A stretch of 64,000 nt of DNA from JAXMHB01 sp046346965 (GTDB taxonomy: Bacteria; Pseudomonadota; Gammaproteobacteria; Xanthomonadales; SZUA-5), in the NCBI GenBank assembly GCA_046346965.1, contig JAXMHB010000001.1, positions 310,001-374,000 of the forward strand, in the 5' to 3' direction. Position numbers and translations under genes: made by a program. Each line of letters starts with the position of its first letter. Within the stretch, counting starts at the first letter, position 1. Under the pieces are notes generated by a model. That model was not told the origin of the DNA. It did not search any database and saw nothing but the letters and a program-made list of their open reading frames with translations. This document shows, piece by piece, positions 58,006 through 64,000 of the stretch.

Positions 58006-59106
58006 TCAGCCCCAGTCGCCGTAGGCGGCGTCGCTGCACCTGATCACGGCGCCGCCGAGGCAGCGCTCGCCGTCGTAGAAGACGATTGATTGGCCGGGGG
58101 TGATGGCGCGTTGGGCGAGGTCAAACTCGACCAATGCGGTGCCGTCGGGCTGCAGCTGCACCTGACAGCTTTGATCTGCCTGGCGATAGCGGATCTTGGC
58201 GCCGCAGTGGAAGGCGGACGCGGGCGCGCTGCCGGCGATGAAGTGCACAGCCTCGGTGCGCAGTCGCTGGCCGTACAGGGCAGGGTGGTCGCCCTGGACG
58301 ACGATCAGTGTGTTGCAGGCCGCCAGTTTGCCGGCGACGAACCAGGGTTCACCGCTGCCGCCGCGCCGGCCGCCGATGTTGAGGCCGCCGCGCTGGCCCA
58401 GCGTGTAGAACTGCAGTCCGCGGTGCTCGCCGACGCGCTCGCCCTCGGGTGTTTGCATCGGGCCCGGGTTGGGCGCCAGATAGCGGGCGAGGAAGGGCTC
58501 GAAGTTGCGCTCGCCGATGAAGCAGATGCCGGTGGAATCGCGTTTGGCGTGAGTGCTCAGCCCGGCCGCCGCGGCGATTTGGCGCACCTCTGATTTCGGC
58601 AGCGCGCCCACCGGAAACTCGGCCACCGCCAGTTGCGCCTGATCCAGCGCGTGCAGGAAGTAGCTTTGATCCTTGCTGGCGTCGGCACCGCGCAGCAGTT
58701 CGACCAGACCATCGCGCTGGCGCAGTTGCGCGTAGTGACCGGTGGCGATGCGTTCGTAGCCGAGGTCGTGCGCATGTTCGACAAAGGTCTTGAACTTGAC
58801 CTCGCGATTGCACAACACATCGGGATTGGGCGTGCGGCCGGCTTTGAGCTCGCTCAGGAAGTGCTCGAACACGCCATCCCAGTACTCGGCGGCAAAGTTG
58901 CGGCCGTAGAAGGGGATGCCGATCTGCTCGGCGATCGTGCGCGCGTCGCGCGCATCGGCTTCGGCCGGGCACACGCCGTCGGCGTCGTCTTCCTCCCAGT
59001 TTTTCATGAACAGCCCGCCGACCTCGCGTCCGGCGCGCTTGAGCAACCAGGCGCTGACGGAGGAATCGACGCCACCCGAGAGCCCTACCAGGACGCGACT
59101 CACCAC
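58006..59106 (-). CDS. mnmA: tRNA-specific 2-thiouridylase
   Basis: This 366-residue enzyme thiolates U34 of tRNA-Lys, -Glu and -Gln using persulfide sulfur and ATP. The PP-loop GLSGGVDSS lies at residues 8-16. Catalytic cysteines are Cys99 (PDVLCNREVKF) and Cys195 (STGICFIGERNF). The GTG start at 59106 (or GTG 59103) overlaps the NUDIX stop. One of its substrates, tRNA-Glu(UUC), is encoded just downstream, a suggestive but possibly accidental proximity. Confidence 0.95.
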   Translation of the reverse strand: MVSRVLVGLSGGVDSSVSAWLLKRAGREVGGLFMKNWEEDDADGVCPAEADARDARTIAEQIGIPFYGRNFAAEYWDGVFEHFLSELKAGRTPNPDVLCNREVKFKTFVEHAHDLGYERIATGHYAQLRQRDGLVELLRGADASKDQSYFLHALDQAQLAVAEFPVGALPKSEVRQIAAAAGLSTHAKRDSTGICFIGERNFEPFLARYLAPNPGPMQTPEGERVGEHRGLQFYTLGQRGGLNIGGRRGGSGEPWFVAGKLAACNTLIVVQGDHPALYGQRLRTEAVHFIAGSAPASAFHCGAKIRYRQADQSCQVQLQPDGTALVEFDLAQRAITPGQSIVFYDGERCLGGAVIRCSDAAYGDWG

Positions 59107-59552
59107 TGCGGCTCCGTCAGCAGATCGAGCGGATAGCGGCGCCCTTGCAGATAGTCGTCGACGCAGCGCAACACCAGACTGCTGCGAGTCGGGACGCTGC
59201 TCGCCAACAGTTCATCCCGCGTCAGCCAATGCGTGCCGACGATGTCCTGATCCAGCGCGCGTCCGGGGACCTCGGCCAGCGGCTCGCACAGAAAGCAGAC
59301 ACGGACAAACTGGATGCCGGGTCTGAACAGCTGATAAATGCCAGTCAACGCCAGCGGGCGCACCTGCCATGCACTCTCCTCCAGCGTCTCGCGCACCACC
59401 GCCTCCAGCAGCGACTCGCCGGGATCCAGATGGCCGGCCGGCTGGTTGATCACACTGCGGCCCTCGCTGTGTTCCTCGACAAAGAGCAGGCGCGAGCCCA
59501 GCGGCACGATGGCGGCAACGGTGATGTGCGGGAGTGCTGAGGCGTCAGACAT
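59100..59552 (-). CDS. NUDIX hydrolase, NudJ-like
   Basis: This 150-residue hydrolase contains the NUDIX box GHLDPGESLLEAVVRETLEE, with Ala where Gly usually stands near the box end (EESAW). The protein begins MSDASALPHITVAAIVPLGS. NudJ-type phosphatases lie next to mnmA in many Gammaproteobacteria, as here. The overlap with mnmA implies co-transcription. The stretch 59553-59651 separates it from the divergent clpS. Confidence 0.88.
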   Translation of the reverse strand: MSDASALPHITVAAIVPLGSRLLFVEEHSEGRSVINQPAGHLDPGESLLEAVVRETLEESAWQVRPLALTGIYQLFRPGIQFVRVCFLCEPLAEVPGRALDQDIVGTHWLTRDELLASSVPTRSSLVLRCVDDYLQGRRYPLDLLTEPQW

Positions 59553-59651
59553 CGGGCGGCGACCGCCGGCAGAGGGCCGGCGTTTGGTGGCTATACTGCG
59601 GCGGAGAATGAGCGCGCCAGCGCCAGAACACCAGAGCGACCCGCGGCAATC

Positions 59652-59978
59652 ATGAGTGGCCAAGACACCGACCATCGCGAGGACCTGGACATCGTCGTCC
59701 AGGAGTCCCGCCCCGAACTGAAGAAGCCGCCGATGTTCATGGTGGTGCTTCTGAACGATGACTACACGCCGATGGAATTCGTCGTCATCGTGCTGGAGAC
59801 CTTCTTCGCCATGACCCGCGAGAACGCCACGCGCGTCATGCTGAATGTGCACACCCAGGGCAAGGGTGTGTGCGGGGTCTACACGCGCGACGTGGCAGAA
59901 ACCAAGGTGACCCAGGTGAACGCCTTCGCCCGAGCCCATCAGCATCCGCTGCTGTGCTCGATGGAGGAAGTGCCCTGA
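59652..59978 (+). CDS. clpS: ATP-dependent Clp protease adaptor ClpS
   Basis: This 108-residue adaptor delivers N-degron substrates to ClpAP. Conserved segments are PPMFMVVLLNDDYTPMEFVV and KGKGVCGVYTRDVAETK-like sequence (here QGKGVCGVYTRDVAETK), with the substrate pocket formed around the Asn-Asp-Asp loop. A TATACT at 59592-59597 may be the -10 of its promoter, but no good -35 is seen. It precedes clpA, as usual. Confidence 0.95.
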   Translation: MSGQDTDHREDLDIVVQESRPELKKPPMFMVVLLNDDYTPMEFVVIVLETFFAMTRENATRVMLNVHTQGKGVCGVYTRDVAETKVTQVNAFARAHQHPLLCSMEEVP

Positions 59979-60039
59979 GGCCTGAGTCCATCCGGGGTCC
60001 GAAGGGTGTATAGGGGTAGTAGGAATTACGCTTGATTTC

Positions 60040-60055
60040 GGCTCCCCGCGGAGCC
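60040..60055. promoter_or_regulatory. Hairpin between clpS and clpA
   Basis: GGCTCC and GGAGCC form a 6-bp stem with a CCGC loop in the 124-base gap. No T tract follows, so attenuation or message processing is more likely than full termination. The function is uncertain. Confidence 0.4.
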
Positions 60056-60102
60056 ATGTGGTAGAACCATACGAAGCGGCGTTGCAGGAGGTAGGGACGT
60101 CC

Positions 60103-62379
60103 ATGTTCAGCAAGGACCTGGAACTGACCATCAGTCAGAGCTACAAAGAAGCTCGCGCGAAGCGGCATGAGTTCATGACCGTGGAGCATCTGCTGCTGGC
60201 CTTGATCGAGAATCCATCCGCCGCCCAGGTGCTGAAGGCCTGTGGCGCCGATCTCAAGAAGCTCAACGACGAGACGCGCTCGATCATCGAGGAGACGGTG
60301 CCTACACTGCCCGCCGACGATGAGCGCGACACACAGCCGACGCTGGGTTTCCAGCGCGTGCTGCAGCGCGCCGTCTACCACGTGCAGTCCTCGGGCAAGA
60401 AAGAAGTCACCGGCGCCAACGTGCTGGTGGCGATCTTCGGCGAGAAGGACTCCCACGCTGCCTACCTGCTGCAGAAGCAGGACATCACGCGGCTGGATGT
60501 GGTCAATTACATCTCGCATGGCATCGCCAAGATCCCGCAGGAACCGATGCGCGATCAGAACCCCGAGCGCGATCCGGAAGCCGGCGGCGATAGCGAGAAG
60601 CAGAACGCCTTGCAGGCTTACGCCAGCAACCTCAACGATCTGGCGCGCCAGGGCAAGATCGATCCGCTGATCGGCCGCGCCGACGAGATCGAGCGCACGA
60701 TCCAGGTGCTCTGTCGCCGACGCAAGAACAATCCGCTCTACGTGGGCGAAGCCGGCGTTGGCAAAACGGCGCTGGCCGAGGGTCTGGCCAAGCGCATCGT
60801 CGATCACGACGTGCCGGAGGTGCTGAAGGAGGCGGTGATCTTCGCGCTCGATTTGGGTGCGCTGGTCGCCGGCACCAAGTATCGCGGTGACTTCGAAAAG
60901 CGCCTGAAGCAGGTGGTCGCCGAACTCAAGCGCATCCCGAAAGCGATTCTGTTCATCGACGAGATCCACACCATCATCGGTGCGGGCTCCGCCTCGGGCG
61001 GCGTGATGGACGCGAGCAATCTGATCAAGCCGCTGCTGGGTTCAGGCGAGATGCGCTGCATCGGCTCGACCACCTTCCAGGAGTTCCGCGGCATCTTCGA
61101 GAAGGACCGCGCCTTGACCCGGCGCTTCCAGAAGATCGATGTGGTCGAGCCGACCATTGCCGACACCATCGAGATTCTGCGCGGCTTGAAGTCGCGCTTC
61201 GAAGAGCACCATCAGGTCGAATACGCGCCGGATGCGCTGAAGGCGGCGGTGGACCTGTCGGTCAAGCACATTCACGACCGTTTCCTGCCGGACAAGGCCA
61301 TCGATGTGATCGACGAGGCCGGCGCGCGTCAGCAATTGCTGGCCGAGGACAAGCGCAAGCGCGTCATCGATACCGAAGAGGTCGAGTACATCGTCGCCAA
61401 GATGGCGCGCATCCCGGCCAAGCATGTGTCGGCCTCCGACAAGGATGTGCTGCGCAATCTGGAGCGCAATCTGAAGATGGTGGTGTTCGGCCAGGACGCC
61501 GCCATCGACGTGCTGACCGCAGCCATCAAGATGGCGCGTTCGGGCCTGGGCGATCCCAACAAGCCGATCGGTTCCTTCCTGTTCGCCGGCCCCACCGGCG
61601 TCGGCAAGACCGAGGTCACCCGCCAGTTGGCGATGATCCTGGGTATCGAGTTGATCCGCTTCGACTTGTCCGAGTACATGGAAGCGCACAGCGTGTCGCG
61701 TCTGGTGGGCGCTCCGCCGGGCTATGTGGGCTTTGACCAGGGCGGTCTGCTGACCGAAGCCGTGACCAAGCATCCGCATGCCGTGCTGCTGCTCGACGAG
61801 ATCGAGAAGGCGCATCCGGACGTCTTCAATCTGCTGCTGCAGGTGATGGACCGCGGCGTGTTGACCGACACCAACGGGCGTGAGGCGAATTTCCGCAATG
61901 TGGTGCTGGTGATGACCACCAATGCGGGCGCCACCCAGGCGGCGCGCCGCAGCATGGGCTTCATCGAGCAGGATCATTCCACCGATGCGATGGAAGTGAT
62001 CCGCCGCGGCTTCACGCCGGAGTTCCGCAATCGACTAGACGCCGTTATCCAGTTCACCGCGCTGGATCGGGCGACCATCCTGCGAGTGGTGGACAAGTTC
62101 TTGATCGAGCTGGAATCGCAGTTGGCCGACAAGCACGTCACGCTGACCGTGGACGAGAGTGCACGCGGCTGGCTGGCGGAGAAGGGCTTCGACCCGCAGA
62201 TGGGCGCGCGCCCGATGGCGCGGGTGATCCAGGAGCACATCAAGCGCAAGCTGGCCGACGAACTGCTGTTCGGTGCGCTGGTCGGCGGCGGTCGCGTGCA
62301 GGTGCGCGCGGGCGGCGATGGGCTGCTGGTGGAAGCGGAAGCGGCGGCGGCTGAACACACCGACGCAGCGGTCGTCTGA
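60103..62379 (+). CDS. clpA: ATP-dependent Clp protease ATP-binding subunit ClpA
   Basis: This 758-residue AAA+ unfoldase feeds proteins to ClpP. It has the N-terminal Clp domain (MFSKDLELTISQSYKEARAK), AAA-1 with Walker A GEAGVGKT and Walker B ILFIDEIH, and AAA-2 with GPTGVGKTE and LLLDEIEKAHPDVF. The region FIEQDHSTDAMEVIRRGFTP and the ARPMARVIQEHIK arginine finger part complete it. The ATG at 60103 with AGGAGG upstream is preferred to an in-frame codon at 60058. The length is normal. Confidence 0.96.
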   Translation: MFSKDLELTISQSYKEARAKRHEFMTVEHLLLALIENPSAAQVLKACGADLKKLNDETRSIIEETVPTLPADDERDTQPTLGFQRVLQRAVYHVQSSGKKEVTGANVLVAIFGEKDSHAAYLLQKQDITRLDVVNYISHGIAKIPQEPMRDQNPERDPEAGGDSEKQNALQAYASNLNDLARQGKIDPLIGRADEIERTIQVLCRRRKNNPLYVGEAGVGKTALAEGLAKRIVDHDVPEVLKEAVIFALDLGALVAGTKYRGDFEKRLKQVVAELKRIPKAILFIDEIHTIIGAGSASGGVMDASNLIKPLLGSGEMRCIGSTTFQEFRGIFEKDRALTRRFQKIDVVEPTIADTIEILRGLKSRFEEHHQVEYAPDALKAAVDLSVKHIHDRFLPDKAIDVIDEAGARQQLLAEDKRKRVIDTEEVEYIVAKMARIPAKHVSASDKDVLRNLERNLKMVVFGQDAAIDVLTAAIKMARSGLGDPNKPIGSFLFAGPTGVGKTEVTRQLAMILGIELIRFDLSEYMEAHSVSRLVGAPPGYVGFDQGGLLTEAVTKHPHAVLLLDEIEKAHPDVFNLLLQVMDRGVLTDTNGREANFRNVVLVMTTNAGATQAARRSMGFIEQDHSTDAMEVIRRGFTPEFRNRLDAVIQFTALDRATILRVVDKFLIELESQLADKHVTLTVDESARGWLAEKGFDPQMGARPMARVIQEHIKRKLADELLFGALVGGGRVQVRAGGDGLLVEAEAAAAEHTDAAVV

Positions 62380-62420
62380 CCGCAAGGCGGGGCAGGGATC
62401 TCACCCTGCCCTGCCGGCAC

Positions 62421-62639
62421 TCACTTCTGGCGGAAAGTGATGCGACCCTTGCTCAGGTCGTACGGCGTCATCTCCACCTTGACCTTGTCACCGGTGAGGA
62501 TGCGGATGTAATTCTTGCGCATGCGACCGGAGATATGGGCGGTGATGACGTGCCCATTTTCGAGCTGCACGCGAAACATGGTGTTGGGCAAGGTCTCGAG
62601 GACCGTGCCTTCCATTTCAATATGATCTTCTTTGGACAT
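62421..62639 (-). CDS. infA: Translation initiation factor IF-1
   Basis: This 72-residue S1/OB-fold protein binds the ribosomal A site during initiation. It starts MSKEDHIEMEGTVLETLPNT and contains FRVQLENGHVITAHISGRMR and ILTGDKVKVEMTPYDLSKGR, nearly identical to other bacterial IF-1 proteins. It converges with clpA, as in many Gammaproteobacteria. Confidence 0.97.
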   Translation of the reverse strand: MSKEDHIEMEGTVLETLPNTMFRVQLENGHVITAHISGRMRKNYIRILTGDKVKVEMTPYDLSKGRITFRQK

Positions 62640-63001
62640 CGGGTGCTTTGTAAAGGCCTGACAGGCGCAAGGTCGCGCATTCTGCCCGAAGCACCGCCAC
62701 ACTGCTAGGGACTGCCCGGAATCCATGTCAGCCGGCCGTGCGCTCCGCGCGGCGGCGGGCAACGCTGACGGCTCCCGCGCAGCCTCGGGCGAAAGCCCGG
62801 CGCGCGCGGGGAGGCGGACGCCGAGGACTGCGTTTCCGCCGCCCGCCCATCGTTCAGCGGCATTTCGCACGGTCTACGTCTTTGGTCGGGTCTTTAACCC
62901 GTCGTTGACGGCGCCTTAGCCGAATCCTAATGCCTGCCTAAGACGCGCTTAAGCCCACCTGCCTAACTTGGCCACAGGTTTTCTGGTCAAGGACTTAGAG
63001 C
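62640..63001. other. Intergenic region between infA and the hemolysin-family gene
   Basis: This 362-base gap has no supported gene. It has a tetraloop hairpin CGGGCGAAAGCCCG (62786-62799) and a second stem CGGGT/ACCCG (62887-62901). The infA promoter should lie at its left part. A promoter for the right-hand operon is described separately. Confidence 0.6.
62905..62933 (+). promoter_or_regulatory. Candidate promoter of the hemolysin-family operon
   Basis: TTGACG (62905-62910) and TAATGC (62928-62933) have 17-base spacing and lie about 70 bases before the start codon. It is a reasonable sigma-70 match. Confidence 0.45.
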
Positions 63002-63628
63002 ATGGATGGAGACAGGCGCTGGTGCTCAGGCACGATGCTCCGCCCGGCAGTGGTCCCGATGAAGGTCCCCGGACTGCTGCTGGTACCGCCGCAACACCCG
63101 CGGCGCGCGGAGGTCGAACAGTTCATCGCCAACCGCTATCGCGAGGTCTACGGCGCCGACGTGCGGCAGTTCATGCCCCTGCTGTTCGCACTGCTGACAG
63201 CCGATCAGCAGATCTGTGCAGCGGCCGGCCTCCGCCGCGGCAGCGATGGCCCCTTGTTCATCGAGCAGTATCTGGATGCACCGGCCGAGACAGTGCTGGC
63301 GCAGACCTTCGGCAGCCCGGTGCAACGACGGCAGCTGGCCGAGATCGGCCATCTGAGCGGCCTCGGCCAGGGCAATGGTCGCCGGCTGTTCCCCTTGCTG
63401 GCGCAGTGGCTGGAGGGCGAGGGCATCCATTGGGCCCTGTTTGCGGCGACGGCGCCGTTGCGCCAGATGTTCCACCGCATGCAAGTACGTCCGCAGCCCT
63501 TGGCGCCGGCACGCCCCGAGCGCCTGGGTGAGGCGGCGCGCCAGTGGGGCAGCTATTACGAGACCGATCCCTGGGTGGTCGGGGGTCCGCTGTCGCTTGG
63601 TGCGCGTTTGCTGGACGGTGATCGATGA
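63002..63628 (+). CDS. Thermostable hemolysin family protein
   Basis: This 208-residue protein of the family founded by a Vibrio thermostable hemolysin shows FIANRYREVYGADVRQFMPL, PLFIEQYLDAPAETVLAQTF, AEIGHLSGLGQGNGRRLFPL and WALFAATAPLRQMFHRMQV. The last two parts resemble a GNAT-like acyltransferase fold, and hemolytic activity is not assured. The start may be the ATG at 63002, 63032 or 63059. The stop overlaps the next gene (ATGA). Such genes are often followed by an acyl-CoA synthetase-like gene, as here. Confidence 0.85.
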   Translation: MDGDRRWCSGTMLRPAVVPMKVPGLLLVPPQHPRRAEVEQFIANRYREVYGADVRQFMPLLFALLTADQQICAAAGLRRGSDGPLFIEQYLDAPAETVLAQTFGSPVQRRQLAEIGHLSGLGQGNGRRLFPLLAQWLEGEGIHWALFAATAPLRQMFHRMQVRPQPLAPARPERLGEAARQWGSYYETDPWVVGGPLSLGARLLDGDR

Positions 63629-64000
63629 GCCTGCTCGACCATCTGCGCGGCTACGCCCGGCAGCGGCCGCAGGCGTTGGCCCTGCAGGATGCGCAAGGCG
63701 CGCTGACTCGCGGTGGACTCTGGTCGGCCGTACAGCGTCTGGCCGGGCAACTGCTGGCGACCGGAATCACGCGCTACTCCAGTCAGCTCGACAATGGCAT
63801 CGATGCGGTGGTGCTCGATCTGGCGCTGCGCACCATTGGCGCCGTGCATTTGCCGCTCCCCGGTTTCTTCACCCCCGCGCAGCGCCTGCATGCGCAGCGC
63901 GATGCCGGGATCGAAGCGCACATCACGCTCGGGGGCGGCGCCATCGCGCTGAGCGAGCGTTGGACGCTGGATCGCCTGGAGGCGGCGCCGGTGCTGCTGC
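63625..64000 (+). CDS. AMP-binding (acyl-CoA synthetase-like) protein, N-terminal part
   Basis: The first 125 residues are visible before the right edge. They contain MSLLDHLRGYARQRPQALAL, ALRTIGAVHLPLPGFFTPAQ and HAQRDAGIEAHITLGGGAIA, matching the beginning of AMP-dependent synthetases. The catalytic core is beyond the window. The ATG overlaps the stop of the hemolysin-family gene, so they form one operon, probably for an acyl-derived metabolite or lipid. Confidence 0.75.
   Translation, partial: MSLLDHLRGYARQRPQALALQDAQGALTRGGLWSAVQRLAGQLLATGITRYSSQLDNGIDAVVLDLALRTIGAVHLPLPGFFTPAQRLHAQRDAGIEAHITLGGGAIALSERWTLDRLEAAPVLL

Overview
The window is high-GC, gene-dense DNA with core genes typical of Gammaproteobacteria (degP, tamAB, ompR-envZ, lpoA-yraN, rsmI, rnr-rlmB, nudix-mnmA, clpS-clpA, infA). 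The agmatine-to-putrescine pair aguA-aguB, many small secreted proteins, a secreted protein ending in ANGFE, a TonB-dependent receptor and a thermostable-hemolysin-family operon together suggest a Xanthomonadales (Lysobacteraceae/Rhodanobacteraceae-like) chromosome. This placement is an inference from gene content; no rRNA is present.

Layout. 1-8.5 kb: end of a secreted protein gene, a Tat-exported PhoD-like phosphatase, a small periplasmic protein, aguA-aguB, a TraB-family membrane protein and a long DUF349 protein, mostly with overlapping stop and start codons. 8.6-18 kb: a secreted two-repeat protein, degP behind a sigma-E-like promoter, and tamA-tamB. 18-23 kb: small periplasmic proteins and ompR-envZ. 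23-30.7 kb: FAD oxidase, yraN, lpoA, divergent rsmI, an ArsR-methyltransferase fusion and a cyclase-FHA protein. 30.7-32.1 kb: a 1.4-kb repeat field. 32-45.8 kb: rnr-rlmB, a large secreted P-domain protein, two tandem paralogues, a TonB-dependent receptor and a collagen-like protein. 45.9-57 kb: tRNA-Phe and a 10.6-kb integrated element. 57-64 kb: a cREC-like gene, tRNA-Glu and tRNA-Ala, mnmA, clpSA, infA and a thermostable hemolysin operon cut by the window edge.

Integrated element. The 3' 48 bases of tRNA-Phe (45975-46022) are repeated exactly at 56554-56601. Between them lie a tyrosine integrase, an AlpA-type regulator, a CHC2/TOPRIM/DUF927 primase-helicase, a DUF1441 (Nu1/TerS-like) protein, a second small HTH protein, several unknown small genes, a DUF4124 protein and a WYL-like/TerB-like protein. 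There are no capsid, tail or conjugation genes. The order int-alpA-primase-TerS-like resembles Gram-negative phage-inducible chromosomal islands (phage satellites). Matching arrays of GGTGCCC repeats just inside both ends look like integrase arm sites. A cluster of TTACGG/CCGTAA motifs next to the primase could be its origin. Beyond attR there are two further partial tRNA-Phe 3' ends, suggesting repeated integrations at this site.

Repeats. Many intergenic gaps hold a modular repeat family. An outer arm, GGGAAGCTCTTGCCAAACAT, forms inverted termini. The core is either a G-quadruplex-like G-rich block or a GGGACTC minisatellite, and an inner arm contains GCGCGCTTACTCG. Two copies are built as roughly 0.5-kb composite palindromes. 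One copy supplies the last codons of the ArsR-methyltransferase gene. A separate 162-bp MITE-like hairpin with perfect 21-bp ends supplies the stop codon of the FAD oxidase gene.
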